From contig JANSXX010000004.1 of assembly GCA_024742815.1 (NCBI GenBank), forward strand, positions 1 to 64,000: 64,000 nucleotides of DNA. The letters run 5' to 3'. This DNA comes from HXMU1420-13 sp024742815. GTDB taxonomy: Bacteria > Bacteroidota > Rhodothermia > Balneolales > Balneolaceae. Under the pieces are notes generated by a model. That model was given only the letters and a program-made list of their open reading frames with translations, did not search any database and was not told the DNA's origin. Made by a program: the position numbers and the translations under genes. Of this stretch, positions 26,639-36,223 are shown piece after piece (the first letter of the stretch is position 1; each line of letters starts with the position of its first letter).

Positions 26639-28228
26639 TTAAATTAATTGATAAGCCGGTAGTTGAATGATGTACGAAATGTATTGCCGAAGTGCCTCGG
26701 CCAGATGTTCTTCGTAATACAAGTTACCGTCGGTATCGGTATTGGCGGTCCATTCGTACCAGGGAATGGGACCCAGCAAAATCTTAGCAAGATTGATTTT
26801 ATACTCCGGGAAAGAGCTAACATCTGGGGCATATGCGGGATCGCCCGTAAATTCTTCTTCTACTTGGCGAATTCCCACCTGATCGAGTGGAAGTGACAAC
26901 AGATGTTCTGCAATGTCTTCAGCCAGCGTAAATGGATTTCGGGGATCAGATACTTTCTCGGCAATGCGCATGGGGTTGTACAAATCACCGGCACCATTGT
27001 AGCCGTAAATCATATCGGTGATGGTACTCCAGCGAGCCGGAAGCAAATTTGTATTCAGCCAGGTGAAATGGCCGGGAGTCCCGTCAGAATCAGGTGGATT
27101 GTAGCCGCTCCAACCAAAAACGGTTTCAGGGCGCAGTAATTCTTCATTTAGTTCAGGCATTTGAACTCTGATGAATTCTTTAATCTCTGGCGTTGGCACA
27201 ATCTCAAACTGACGAAGGAAGCCAAGATAGATTTCAATCGGGCTTTTGATGCGGGCACCGAAAAATCGCTCTTTGTAAAAGTGTTCGGAGGCAAGCAAGT
27301 TTACAAGTACCGCAGAGATATCGAAGTTCACACTTAGGCAGTAATCGGCTAATGCTTGTACAGGTGCTTCTTCCGGTTCTGCACTAACAAAAAAGGTGTA
27401 CAGCTTCTTCGATAAAAACCATGCTACTTTTTCCGGTTTTTCATCAAAAATCAAATCCACCACCGAATCCATGGTGTAGTTGTTCGAAATCCCGAAAATT
27501 GTTTTCGAGGTAGCGTCAAAACGATCTTCATCAAAAAAGCCGGATAAATTTGAGTTATTTACCCGCCAGCCGGTAACAGCTCTGGCTACTTCGGCTACAT
27601 CTGCTTCGCTGTAATTATCAGTTCCGATTTTGTCGGTAGTGCCGAGAGTAAACAGCTCTAATAATTCACGGGCAAAATCTTCGTTGGGTTGCCCGGCGCG
27701 ATTGTTGTAATTATTGAGGTAATACAACATGGCCGAGTTCTTGCTCACTTTTTTTACCAGTTCTTTAAAATCACCAAATCCATCAGTTTGCAGCAACTTC
27801 ACATACTTGAACATGTGGCTGGCATAACTATTTGGTGCTTTGCCGGGCAAGTCATTCATGTTTTGATAGGAAACCGCAAAATGGTTGGTCCAGAACAGTA
27901 ACATCTTCGACAGAAAACCACCTTGGTACATGGCATCCATCCAGCGAAACTGAATGTCGTACATATCAAGGATATTCCCCGAATTGTTATTGGCGAACCA
28001 GGAAGGGTCGTCCGGCAAAACGGCATTTTTGGCTTCATCAACCAAGGTTTGAGCTGCTTCGGTTGCATTTGCAAAAGCCCGAACTCGATTAAGGTCGCTT
28101 ACTTTGTTACCAAAGTGTGTGCGGCGGACTAGATGTGAAGCCTGTGACTTGCCCCAGTTACCAGTGTATGCCGGCAAGCCGGTGTGTTGTTGTGTGAGTG
28201 AGTGAACAATCGTTGGAGATGAATTCAT
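26639..28228 (-). CDS. DUF1800 family protein
   Basis: DUF1800 proteins are usually encoded beside DUF1501 proteins and have no known activity. Diagnostic features in this 529-residue protein are the N-terminal HLVRRTHFG, the central signature FARELLELFTLGTT and EVARAVTGWRV, and a C-terminal helical region. No signal peptide is seen although its partner is exported by Tat, so it may travel with it; that is inference. It is the first gene of a four-gene operon. Confidence 0.9.
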   Translation of the reverse strand: MNSSPTIVHSLTQQHTGLPAYTGNWGKSQASHLVRRTHFGNKVSDLNRVRAFANATEAAQTLVDEAKNAVLPDDPSWFANNNSGNILDMYDIQFRWMDAMYQGGFLSKMLLFWTNHFAVSYQNMNDLPGKAPNSYASHMFKYVKLLQTDGFGDFKELVKKVSKNSAMLYYLNNYNNRAGQPNEDFARELLELFTLGTTDKIGTDNYSEADVAEVARAVTGWRVNNSNLSGFFDEDRFDATSKTIFGISNNYTMDSVVDLIFDEKPEKVAWFLSKKLYTFFVSAEPEEAPVQALADYCLSVNFDISAVLVNLLASEHFYKERFFGARIKSPIEIYLGFLRQFEIVPTPEIKEFIRVQMPELNEELLRPETVFGWSGYNPPDSDGTPGHFTWLNTNLLPARWSTITDMIYGYNGAGDLYNPMRIAEKVSDPRNPFTLAEDIAEHLLSLPLDQVGIRQVEEEFTGDPAYAPDVSSFPEYKINLAKILLGPIPWYEWTANTDTDGNLYYEEHLAEALRQYISYIIQLPAYQLI

Positions 28229-28371
28229 GAAACTGCGTTAATTCTGTGCTCCTGTTATCGACGGTGATGCGTCGTAGTGTAAGAGGGGAAGTTACATTCG
28301 ATTGTTACATTAAATGTTGCCAGCCGCGCTTTTTAAAATAAATCTGAAAGGATTAGAGAGTGGAGTTTTTG

Positions 28372-28402
28372 TTGATTTAGGAATAAGAAAAATGTTACTT
28401 TG
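28372..28402 (+). promoter_or_regulatory. Candidate Bacteroidota-type promoter of the DUF3857 operon
   Basis: TTG at 28372-28374 and TTACTTTG at 28395-28402 match the -33 TTG / -7 TAnnTTTG pattern with one mismatch and a 20-bp spacer. The operon's first start codon is at 28431. The rest of the 28229-28430 intergenic region shows only a direct repeat GTTACATT (near 28291 and 28304). Confidence 0.4.
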
Positions 28403-28430
28403 GTGAACATTTTTAATTAGTTAAATATAG

Positions 28431-30446
28431 ATGAAGGCTTTTTTCGCGGTAATATTTTTGGGGTTATATTTTTTTCCTCTTCAGGCACAGGTACAGAAAT
28501 TTGGGGACATTTCACGGGCAAATTTAGAGATGGAAGTGTATGATCTCGACAGCAGTGCAAGTGCAGTGGTGTTGTTCGAAGTTGGTGAGTCGGAGTTGAA
28601 TTATGTGAATAATCTATTTCAACTATCGACCAAAATACATCGCCGGAGTAAAGTATTTACCGATGATGCTTTAGAATTAGCAGATGTTAGCATTGGATAT
28701 CGTGTGGGTGATTCTGAACAGAAAGTAAATAATGTTAAAGCAAGCTCGTATTGTTTGGATGACAACAACGAAATTGTGGAATCAAGTATTGGAAAAGGCG
28801 ATACATTTACTGAAAATACTAGTAGCAGCTGGGCAGTTCTTAAATTTTCTATACCCAACGTTCGGTCAGGGTGCATTATAGAGTATGAATATGATAAGAG
28901 GTCCGAAAATCCGATCGATTTCCCAGATTGGTATTTTCAAGGAGAATATCCCACGCTTTGGAGTGAATACAATACCAAAATACCTCAATTTTTTAAGTTC
29001 CTTACGGTTACAAGAGGGTATCAGGAGTATTTTATTCAAGAAAGTTCAGACTACAACGAACGATACACAATCAGGCCTTCAGCAGGACCAAGTGTAATGG
29101 CAGGGCAACAAAATGCGGGAAGGTCAAATCAGGGAATGCAAGATTTTATGGTTGAGGGAATTAAAAACAGATACGTAATGAAAGATGTTCCTGCCATACA
29201 GAGCGAGCCTTATATGAAAGCTAAAATTGATTATTTAGCACATGTTAGATACCAGCTTGCAGGAGTTGAATTTCCGGGTTCGATGCCTGAAAGAATTATA
29301 AAAACTTGGGAGGAAGTAGTTGCAGGTCTTGACGAATATAGAAACTATGGGGATCGACTAAAAAGTAGTAGGACGCTTAAAGAAGTAGCGAATAATGTTG
29401 TTGAAGGCCATGATTCAAATCTTGATAAAATGATTGCACTCTATAATCATGTGCAAGAAAAAATAAAATGGGATAAAAGCTATCGCTTGTATGTAGATAA
29501 GAGTTTAGAAGAGTATTACAACGAAGGATTGGCTTCCAGTTCTGCTATGAATTTTATACTGATACAGCTTTTACGAGAAGCTGGTTTTCAGGCTTATCCG
29601 ATATTGGTAAGTACTGCCGGAAATGGTGAAATAATTGGATTATTTCCAGAGCATGGTCAATTTAATACTACCATTACATACGTTGCAGTTGACGAAAATT
29701 ACTACTTATTAGACCCAAAAAATGAGTACCACCCTTACACCATATTACCCTCAAATATTATCGGTACCGAAGGATTAATGCTTTATACCAAGCAACTAGT
29801 TTGGTTACCCATCGATCAAATAGTAAAAAGTACTTCATTTAAAAATATATCAATCGATATTTCACAGGATAGTATTCGCGGCGATGCATCCATCCAGTTT
29901 AAAGGATTATTTGCTGTTAACGCAAAAGAATTGCTGTCAGATGAGCAGCAAGAAATTGCGATTAGAGATAAATATTTTGGATCAAAATCTGAAGTAAATC
30001 TATCTAAACTTAATGTAAATAATGCTGATGTAGTGCAAGGTGTAAACGTCAATTTCGAATTCGCTAAGAAAGGGCTTGAAGAGTATTCAACGTTTTATTT
30101 CAATCCAATGATAATGGGCCGAATTTCGAGCAATCCTTTCAATCTAGAAAACAGAACCTACCCCGTAGATTTTGATTATACCTTCGATGAAAATATGGTT
30201 ATGACCATTACAATCCCCGAAAATTGGAAAGTGGATGAACTCCCTACACCGGTTTTATATCGGTTGCCGGGTAGAGCCGGCGAGTTTCGAAGAATCATCA
30301 AAGCCGAGGGTAATACCATCACACTAAACTATCGGTTTAAAATCGATAAAATGCGCTTTATGCCCGAAGAATACGAAGTTCTGAAAGGTATGTATGATCA
30401 AATGGTGGTTAGCCTAAACGAGAATATTGTATTTACTAAACTATAA
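28431..30446 (+). CDS. DUF3857 / transglutaminase-like protein, catalytically degenerate (operon gene 1)
   Basis: The 671-residue secreted protein (signal peptide ending PLQAQ) has the same plan as the 20103 gene: DUF3857 domain, transglutaminase-like core, C-terminal beta domain. The Cys position is M373 (SSAMNF instead of YGDCKA), the His position is T413 (FNT), and only D428 (LLDP) is kept. It is followed after 3 bp by a close paralogue. Loss of both key residues in a well-preserved full-length protein points to a non-enzymatic role. Confidence 0.85.
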   Translation: MKAFFAVIFLGLYFFPLQAQVQKFGDISRANLEMEVYDLDSSASAVVLFEVGESELNYVNNLFQLSTKIHRRSKVFTDDALELADVSIGYRVGDSEQKVNNVKASSYCLDDNNEIVESSIGKGDTFTENTSSSWAVLKFSIPNVRSGCIIEYEYDKRSENPIDFPDWYFQGEYPTLWSEYNTKIPQFFKFLTVTRGYQEYFIQESSDYNERYTIRPSAGPSVMAGQQNAGRSNQGMQDFMVEGIKNRYVMKDVPAIQSEPYMKAKIDYLAHVRYQLAGVEFPGSMPERIIKTWEEVVAGLDEYRNYGDRLKSSRTLKEVANNVVEGHDSNLDKMIALYNHVQEKIKWDKSYRLYVDKSLEEYYNEGLASSSAMNFILIQLLREAGFQAYPILVSTAGNGEIIGLFPEHGQFNTTITYVAVDENYYLLDPKNEYHPYTILPSNIIGTEGLMLYTKQLVWLPIDQIVKSTSFKNISIDISQDSIRGDASIQFKGLFAVNAKELLSDEQQEIAIRDKYFGSKSEVNLSKLNVNNADVVQGVNVNFEFAKKGLEEYSTFYFNPMIMGRISSNPFNLENRTYPVDFDYTFDENMVMTITIPENWKVDELPTPVLYRLPGRAGEFRRIIKAEGNTITLNYRFKIDKMRFMPEEYEVLKGMYDQMVVSLNENIVFTKL

Positions 30447-30449
30447 CAT

Positions 30450-32435
30450 ATGCAGTCACTTATAAAAAGAGCTGGTGCAGTTTCAACACTTCTTATCCTC
30501 TCTCTGATATCACCAAATAAACTATTCGGGCAATCTACCACAAATGTATTCGATTATGGAGATATACCTCGATCGCATCTGGAAATGACGGTATATGAAG
30601 AGGATCCAACTGCAGATGCAGTGATACTTTTCGATAAAGGAAATTCTGAAATCAGATACTCCAACCGAAAAGGATTTGAGTTAATAACCAGCAGACATAA
30701 ACGAATAAAAATACTGGAAGACGCCGGTGTTTCTCTGGCAGATATAAGCATTCGATTTCGGCATGAAGATCCGGAGCAAGAAATTGACAAACTTAAAGTT
30801 ACCGCTTACAATGTGATGGAGAACGGGGATGTTGTTGCAACAGAAGCCACCAAAGAGAATATTTTTGAAGAGGAGGAAACAAAAAACTGGTCGGTACAAA
30901 AAATTTCGGTGCCCAATGTAAGTAAGGGTACCATCATCGAAGTGTACTACGAAATGACCATGGAATTTTCCTACTGGTATCCAACCTGGTATTTTCAAAC
31001 AGACATCCCAACAATATGGAGCGAGTATACAGCAAAAGTACCGGAGTACTTCGTTTTTAACTATCAAACGAAAGGGTATGAGAATCTTTTCTTTGAAGAA
31101 GCGAATACCTACAACAGCCGAATGGGAGATGATTTTCAGACCGGTAAAGAGCTCTACTTCGCAATGAGAAATGTAAAAGCCTTGCCCGATGAACCATACA
31201 TAAAATCAAGAGAGGCATACGAAGCGCGACTGGAGTTTCAGTTTACAAGTGTAAAAGTACCGGGTGGACGAACCTACATGTATACCCAAGGTTGGGAGCA
31301 TGTAATCAGCGACTTGCTAAATAGTAATTATTTCGGAAAACGCTTGAAAACTGATAATGCTATGGTTGCAGAAATGCAATTGGAAACCTACGGGTTAGAA
31401 TCGGATCAAGAGAAAATGCGAGCACTGTATAATCTTGTTTCTAAAAGAATGGAATGGGATGGGTACAGCGGACTTTTTATGGATAAAAACACTGCCAAAG
31501 TATTTAAAGAGGCAAAGGGCTCGGCAACAGAAATAAATATGGTGTTGTTGCAACTACTTAAGGAAGCAGGCTTAAATGCCTATCCACTAATTACCAGTAC
31601 TCATAAAAATGGAGAAATAAATACTTTGTTGGGTGTGATCGATCAGTTCAATTATGCTTTGGTTTATGTAGATCTAGAAGATGATGCATTTATTCTAGAT
31701 GCAACAGATCCTGATCGGCCTTATAATTTACTTCCTGAATATGTACTTAGAACGCAAGGACTATTGATTTACGAGGATCAAGTAATCTGGATGCCCATCA
31801 ATAATGTAAGCCAAAACGCGAGCGTAAAAACAGTATTAGTAAACATCACAGAACAAGGGATAACGGGTAGTATCAGAGATCAGAATACCGGGTACTTTGC
31901 TAAAGAATTACGAAGTGAATATTTGGCTTCCGACTCGGTAAACTCGCTGCAAGAGTTGGTTTTTCAAAATAACTCGTTTAATAAAGTCACAACTGTAGCA
32001 GGAGTTCAGGATAATGAAGAGCAGGGGTTTACGTATCAACTGGAATTTGAACAAACCAATGCGATCGATTCGGACGTAATCTACTTCAACCCAATGGTGG
32101 TTGAGCAAGTAAACAGAAATCCATTTACTATGGATGAGCGGTTCTTTCCGGTAGATTATTTGACACCATTTCAGAAAATGGTTTCCATGAATATTTCAAT
32201 TCCGCAGGGGTGGGTAATCGACGAACTTCCCAAACCCATTATTTACAGAATGCCCGATAATTCCGCCGAATTTCAGCGGATCTTGCAAGCAGGAAATGGT
32301 GCTATTATGATGAGATACATCCTTAAGGTGAATAAATCACAATATTCGCCCAACGAATACGCAGCTTTAAAGGATATGTACGATCAACTCGTAAATACGC
32401 ATGCCGAACAAATCGTATTGGTGAAAGAGTCATGA
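30450..32435 (+). CDS. DUF3857 / transglutaminase-like protein, catalytically degenerate (operon gene 2)
   Basis: The 661-residue paralogue has a signal peptide ending NKLFGQ. The Cys position is I362 (ATEINM), the His position Y402 (FNYAL), and D417 is kept in FILDATD. The opening VFDYGDIPRSHLEMTVYE is nearly the same as KFGDISRANLEMEVYD in the gene before, showing recent duplication relative to the fourth gene. Its stop overlaps the start of the next gene by 4 nt. Confidence 0.85.
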   Translation: MQSLIKRAGAVSTLLILSLISPNKLFGQSTTNVFDYGDIPRSHLEMTVYEEDPTADAVILFDKGNSEIRYSNRKGFELITSRHKRIKILEDAGVSLADISIRFRHEDPEQEIDKLKVTAYNVMENGDVVATEATKENIFEEEETKNWSVQKISVPNVSKGTIIEVYYEMTMEFSYWYPTWYFQTDIPTIWSEYTAKVPEYFVFNYQTKGYENLFFEEANTYNSRMGDDFQTGKELYFAMRNVKALPDEPYIKSREAYEARLEFQFTSVKVPGGRTYMYTQGWEHVISDLLNSNYFGKRLKTDNAMVAEMQLETYGLESDQEKMRALYNLVSKRMEWDGYSGLFMDKNTAKVFKEAKGSATEINMVLLQLLKEAGLNAYPLITSTHKNGEINTLLGVIDQFNYALVYVDLEDDAFILDATDPDRPYNLLPEYVLRTQGLLIYEDQVIWMPINNVSQNASVKTVLVNITEQGITGSIRDQNTGYFAKELRSEYLASDSVNSLQELVFQNNSFNKVTTVAGVQDNEEQGFTYQLEFEQTNAIDSDVIYFNPMVVEQVNRNPFTMDERFFPVDYLTPFQKMVSMNISIPQGWVIDELPKPIIYRMPDNSAEFQRILQAGNGAIMMRYILKVNKSQYSPNEYAALKDMYDQLVNTHAEQIVLVKES

Positions 32436-34345
32436 AATATAGCCTGATAATTGTAACTACCGTTTTATTTCTTGCGTGCACTCCACCCGGTTTGTTGTAC
32501 GAGTTCAGTACTCAGAATTATTATAATACGCCGGCCGATTTATTAGACGGAGCACATTCTACCATTCAAGAAAGTGATATCGAATTGATAATTCACGACC
32601 GATCAGAGGCTACCTATCGCGAGCGGGTTGCGATAACAATTCACAACGAAGAGCATCAAAAGTATGCGGATGTATACGAATTTTATGATCAGTTAAGTAG
32701 CATCGAATACATGAACGCCCGACTGATTGACCGCAACGGTAAGATTGTTGAAACCTATTCGATGAAGGATGCAGGAGATTACAGCGTAAATGATGGAGTT
32801 TCATTTTTTTCGGATAATCGAGTGAAAGTGCTCGAGTTTTATCATCCAACTTACCCATACACCATCGAGTATGAAATAGAGAAAACACTATATGGCACGC
32901 TGAATCTACCGGATTGGTATCCAATGCAACCCGATCAATCGGTGGTGATGTCAAGATTTAGTATCACAGATTACAATACCGGAGTAAGAACGCATCCGGT
33001 GGAATTAAACTCCGAAGTAGCGGTAATAGAAGGGGGCGAGTATACAACGTACCGCTGGGATTATAACAACCAAACTGCAATAGAAACGGAACCGTATTCT
33101 TCGGTTAGAGATAATTTGCCCCACATGTTGGTAGCTCCGGGCGAATTTGAAATTGAAGGCACGGTTGGTGATGCCCGTACCTGGGAAGCATTTGGGAAGT
33201 GGTATTATGATTTAGGTGCGCAAACTCGTGTCTTACCCGATGCCGCAAAAGCCGAAATCGACGCCTTAGTTAAAGGAGTGGAAAACGAGCGAGAAATTGT
33301 AGCTATCCTGTTCAATTATTTGCAGGAAAAAAACCGATACGTAAGTATCCAACTCGGAATAGGTGGATGGAAACCCTTCCCGGCTGAATTTGTTTTTGAT
33401 AATAGTTACGGGGATTGTAAAGCGTTAACAAATTACATGTTAGCCGCTCTGGAATATGTTGGTATTGATGCGCATGCGGTATTGATTAATGCATCCGCCG
33501 ATCGTCCATTAATCGAAGACTTCCCTGGAAATCAATTTAATCACGTTGTATTGCGTGTTACCCTCGAAAATGGAGAAGAAATTTGGTTGGAATGCACCAG
33601 TAAATATCTGCCTCCGAATAATTTGGGCAATGGGTATTCGAAAAAAGCCTTGCTGGTATCTGCCGAAGGTGGGACGGTTGTCGAAACGCCTGATGTAACA
33701 AATCAAAACAATAAAAAAGTAAGTGTATACTCGATTAATATTGATGAACAGGGACACGCAAAAATAGAGGGTGAATTGGCCTATCAAGGAGCGTCTCAAG
33801 GCAGAGTTTTGTATCAATTATTATCGGTAAGCGAAGCCAAAAAAACTGAGTGGCTTGAGGATATGCTCCCAACAGATCATAAAAGTATCGAACTCGCTGA
33901 TTTTAGTGGGGTAGATTCAAAAAAGGATATTACCAGCATCAAATACAAAGCGCAGCTAGATCATTACGCACGATCGTCTAGTAAACGGTTGTATGTTCCA
34001 TTAAATAAGCTGAATCGTACGCGCATAGATTTTAAAGAAGTAGAAACCCGCAATCTACCCATCCGGTTTCGATATGCTTATACCGAGAGCGATTCGGTAC
34101 TTCTAAACTTTCCCGATGGCTACGAAATTGAATCAAGGCCCTTATTTACTAACACAAGCACAGAGTTTGCTGCATACACCCAAAAACTAGAACGGATTAC
34201 AGGTAACACCTATCTATACATTCGCACTATGGAGTTGAAAGAACGAGAAATTGCTCCTGAACTTTACGATGATTTGAGAAATTTCTATCAAGACCTTCGA
34301 AAAGATGATTATCAACAATTGGTGTTAGTTCGAAAAGATTCGTAA
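32432..34345 (+). CDS. DUF3857 / transglutaminase-like lipoprotein with retained Cys-His (operon gene 3)
   Basis: The 637-residue protein has a lipoprotein signal (LFLAC, C16), unlike its three paralogues. Its transglutaminase-like core keeps C329 in SYGDCKALTN and H371 in FNHVVLRV. The third residue, normally Asp in a LDxT context, is E387 (WLECTS). It is therefore the only member of the set that could be an active cysteine-type acyltransferase or peptidase. It is translationally coupled (ATGA overlap) to two degenerate paralogues, which suggests the products act together in the envelope. Confidence 0.87.
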   Translation: MKYSLIIVTTVLFLACTPPGLLYEFSTQNYYNTPADLLDGAHSTIQESDIELIIHDRSEATYRERVAITIHNEEHQKYADVYEFYDQLSSIEYMNARLIDRNGKIVETYSMKDAGDYSVNDGVSFFSDNRVKVLEFYHPTYPYTIEYEIEKTLYGTLNLPDWYPMQPDQSVVMSRFSITDYNTGVRTHPVELNSEVAVIEGGEYTTYRWDYNNQTAIETEPYSSVRDNLPHMLVAPGEFEIEGTVGDARTWEAFGKWYYDLGAQTRVLPDAAKAEIDALVKGVENEREIVAILFNYLQEKNRYVSIQLGIGGWKPFPAEFVFDNSYGDCKALTNYMLAALEYVGIDAHAVLINASADRPLIEDFPGNQFNHVVLRVTLENGEEIWLECTSKYLPPNNLGNGYSKKALLVSAEGGTVVETPDVTNQNNKKVSVYSINIDEQGHAKIEGELAYQGASQGRVLYQLLSVSEAKKTEWLEDMLPTDHKSIELADFSGVDSKKDITSIKYKAQLDHYARSSSKRLYVPLNKLNRTRIDFKEVETRNLPIRFRYAYTESDSVLLNFPDGYEIESRPLFTNTSTEFAAYTQKLERITGNTYLYIRTMELKEREIAPELYDDLRNFYQDLRKDDYQQLVLVRKDS

Positions 34346-34408
34346 TTATTAACAACCTGATAATGTTCAAATTTATACTATAATTGCACTAACCTACAGA
34401 TTGTGCAA

Positions 34409-35488
34409 ATGAAAGAGTATCCACCGGCTATTCGTTATTTGGTGCGCATTGCATTGATTTTTGCGATTGCAGCCATTTTAAGTATCACCAAACAACTATT
34501 GGTGCCTCTCTCTTTCAGTATTTTTTTAGCCTATCTCTTGTATCCAAGTGCGCGTAAGCTGGAAGAGCTTAAAATTCCTCGCATAGCAACGAATTTTATT
34601 GTCATTATTGTATTTATGGGCGGAATATTTACGCTTCTGTTCATTCTTTCCCAGTTATTCGAAGGTCTGTCTGAAGATTTACCCGAATTACGGAAGTCAT
34701 TTTCGGCAAGCATTAATATGCTACAGCAATCAGTAGATCAGGTATTTGGACTAAGCATTGCTCAACAAAACGATATCATAAAAACAGCAGGTTTAAATAG
34801 TGATTATTTTGCAACAGTAATTGAAGCCGGAAAAAATCTGTTTATTACCCTTGCTCTCATTCCAGTGTACACTTTCTTGTTACTCTTTTACCGCGATAAG
34901 TTTAAAGACTTCGTGTTTATGCTGGTGAGCGATGAAAAGTCGCAAACGGTAAAAGAAATAATTCTTAAAGCAGCGGATGTAGTTCCTAAATACTTAAAAG
35001 GTTTACTGGTTGTTTGCTTTCTTTTAATTGGATTGAACACGTTGGGCTTTTATCTGATTGGTGTAGAATATTTTCTTCTTTTTGGATTGGTAGCCGCCAT
35101 CTTTAACCTGATTCCATACCTGGGTACAGTGCTTGGCTATGGTATTGTGGTATTCTTTGTGTTAGGTACTCAATCACCGACAGTTGCTGGCGCCGTTGTT
35201 ATTCAGTTTTTCATAGTTCAGTTTTTGGAGAATAATATCCTTACTCCAAATATTACAGGTTCATACGTTCGAATAAATCCATTAGTAATTATTTTTTCTC
35301 TTATTGCGGGTGGATTAATCTGGAATTTACCCGGTATGTTTCTGGTGATTCCAACTTTGGGTGTACTAAAAATTATTTTTGAAAGCGTAGACGAATGGAA
35401 GCCCTATGCCTTCTTATTAGGAACAAGCGGTACCGAAGAACACTCCATTACCATAAACTCGCTCAAAAAAAGATTCGGCTGGGAATAA
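34409..35488 (+). CDS. AI-2E (PerM/TqsA) family transporter
   Basis: The 359-residue membrane protein has about eight hydrophobic helices and the family's C-terminal PYLGTVLGYGIVVFF and LENNILTPNITGSYVRINPLV segments. Members export the autoinducer AI-2 or small ions; the substrate here is unknown. An in-frame GTG at 34403 is an alternative start, but the ATG two codons later is preferred. It stands alone between the DUF3857 operon and ssb. Confidence 0.85.
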   Translation: MKEYPPAIRYLVRIALIFAIAAILSITKQLLVPLSFSIFLAYLLYPSARKLEELKIPRIATNFIVIIVFMGGIFTLLFILSQLFEGLSEDLPELRKSFSASINMLQQSVDQVFGLSIAQQNDIIKTAGLNSDYFATVIEAGKNLFITLALIPVYTFLLLFYRDKFKDFVFMLVSDEKSQTVKEIILKAADVVPKYLKGLLVVCFLLIGLNTLGFYLIGVEYFLLFGLVAAIFNLIPYLGTVLGYGIVVFFVLGTQSPTVAGAVVIQFFIVQFLENNILTPNITGSYVRINPLVIIFSLIAGGLIWNLPGMFLVIPTLGVLKIIFESVDEWKPYAFLLGTSGTEEHSITINSLKKRFGWE

Positions 35489-35506
35489 AAGCCGATTCAA
35501 AAAAAT

Positions 35507-35532
35507 TATCATTAAGTAAAAACTTAATGATA
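35507..35532. promoter_or_regulatory. Perfect 10-bp inverted repeat upstream of ssb
   Basis: TATCATTAAG and its exact complement CTTAATGATA flank TAAAAA. It lies 19 bp after the transporter stop and 92 bp before the ssb start. It is A+T-rich and has no immediate T run, so an operator is as plausible as a weak terminator. Confidence 0.5.
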
Positions 35533-35623
35533 GAACAAGGGATAAAAAATTTTTTGTAAGGAATTCAATTGGCAGGCGTCTTACCTTGCAAACAAACATT
35601 AATTATAGACAGTAGGATACGTA

Positions 35624-36085
35624 ATGAGTTCACTAAACAAAGTAATGCTAATCGGCCGTTTAGGTCAGGATCCGGAAGTAAGATACACCCAATCTAACAC
35701 CGCAGTTGCCACTTTAAATATGGCTACCAGCGAACGTTATAAAGATGGAAATGGCGAAATTCAGGAAAAAACTGAATGGCATAGAGTAGTTGCCTGGGGT
35801 CGTTTGGCCGAAATTTGCCAGCAATATCTACATAAAGGTTCTTTGATTTATATCGAAGGTCCGCTACAAACACGCCAATGGGAAGATAACCAAGGCCAAA
35901 AGCGCTACACTACCGAAGTAAAAGCGTTACAGATGACCATGCTAGACAGCCGTGGAAGTGGAAATAATTCCGGGCAGCAAAATCAGAACCAGAATCAGCA
36001 GGTTCAAAATCAGAAGCCCCAAATGTCGAGCGCTACTCCAATCGATAGCTCATTCGACAACATGGACGATGATTTGCCATTCTAG
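35624..36085 (+). CDS. ssb: Single-stranded DNA-binding protein
   Basis: SSB coats single-stranded DNA during replication and repair. The 153-residue protein has an N-terminal OB fold (NKVMLIGRLGQDPEVRYTQ, then EWHRVVAWG and YIEGPLQTRQW), a Gln/Asn-rich flexible linker (about residues 113-135), and the acidic protein-docking tip DDDLPF. A terminator follows directly, and the next gene is a CorC/GldE-type protein, an order conserved in Bacteroidota. Confidence 0.97.
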   Translation: MSSLNKVMLIGRLGQDPEVRYTQSNTAVATLNMATSERYKDGNGEIQEKTEWHRVVAWGRLAEICQQYLHKGSLIYIEGPLQTRQWEDNQGQKRYTTEVKALQMTMLDSRGSGNNSGQQNQNQNQQVQNQKPQMSSATPIDSSFDNMDDDLPF

Positions 36086-36106
36086 GTAATTACCAATAAT
36101 TATAAG

Positions 36107-36139
36107 AAAGCGACTGTCTTACCGATCGTCGCTTTTTTA
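36107..36139 (+). terminator. Rho-independent terminator of ssb
   Basis: AAGCGAC and GTCGCTT pair across 13 nt and are followed by six T (TTTTTTATTTTG). Confidence 0.88.
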
Positions 36140-36223
36140 TTTTGTAGCAACCTTTAGCCTGATTAAATTTGCACAAACGCTAACAATTCTACCTTTATCG
36201 AAGACCCATTTAGTTATATCAGT

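Noticed and set aside
20103..32435. Active transglutaminases or cysteine peptidases
   Set aside because: The Cys and His positions are replaced in all three of the genes at 20103, 28431 and 30450.
35569..35589. Consensus promoter directly ahead of ssb
   Set aside because: A TACCTTGC box is present, but no TTG lies at the 19-21 bp spacing needed.
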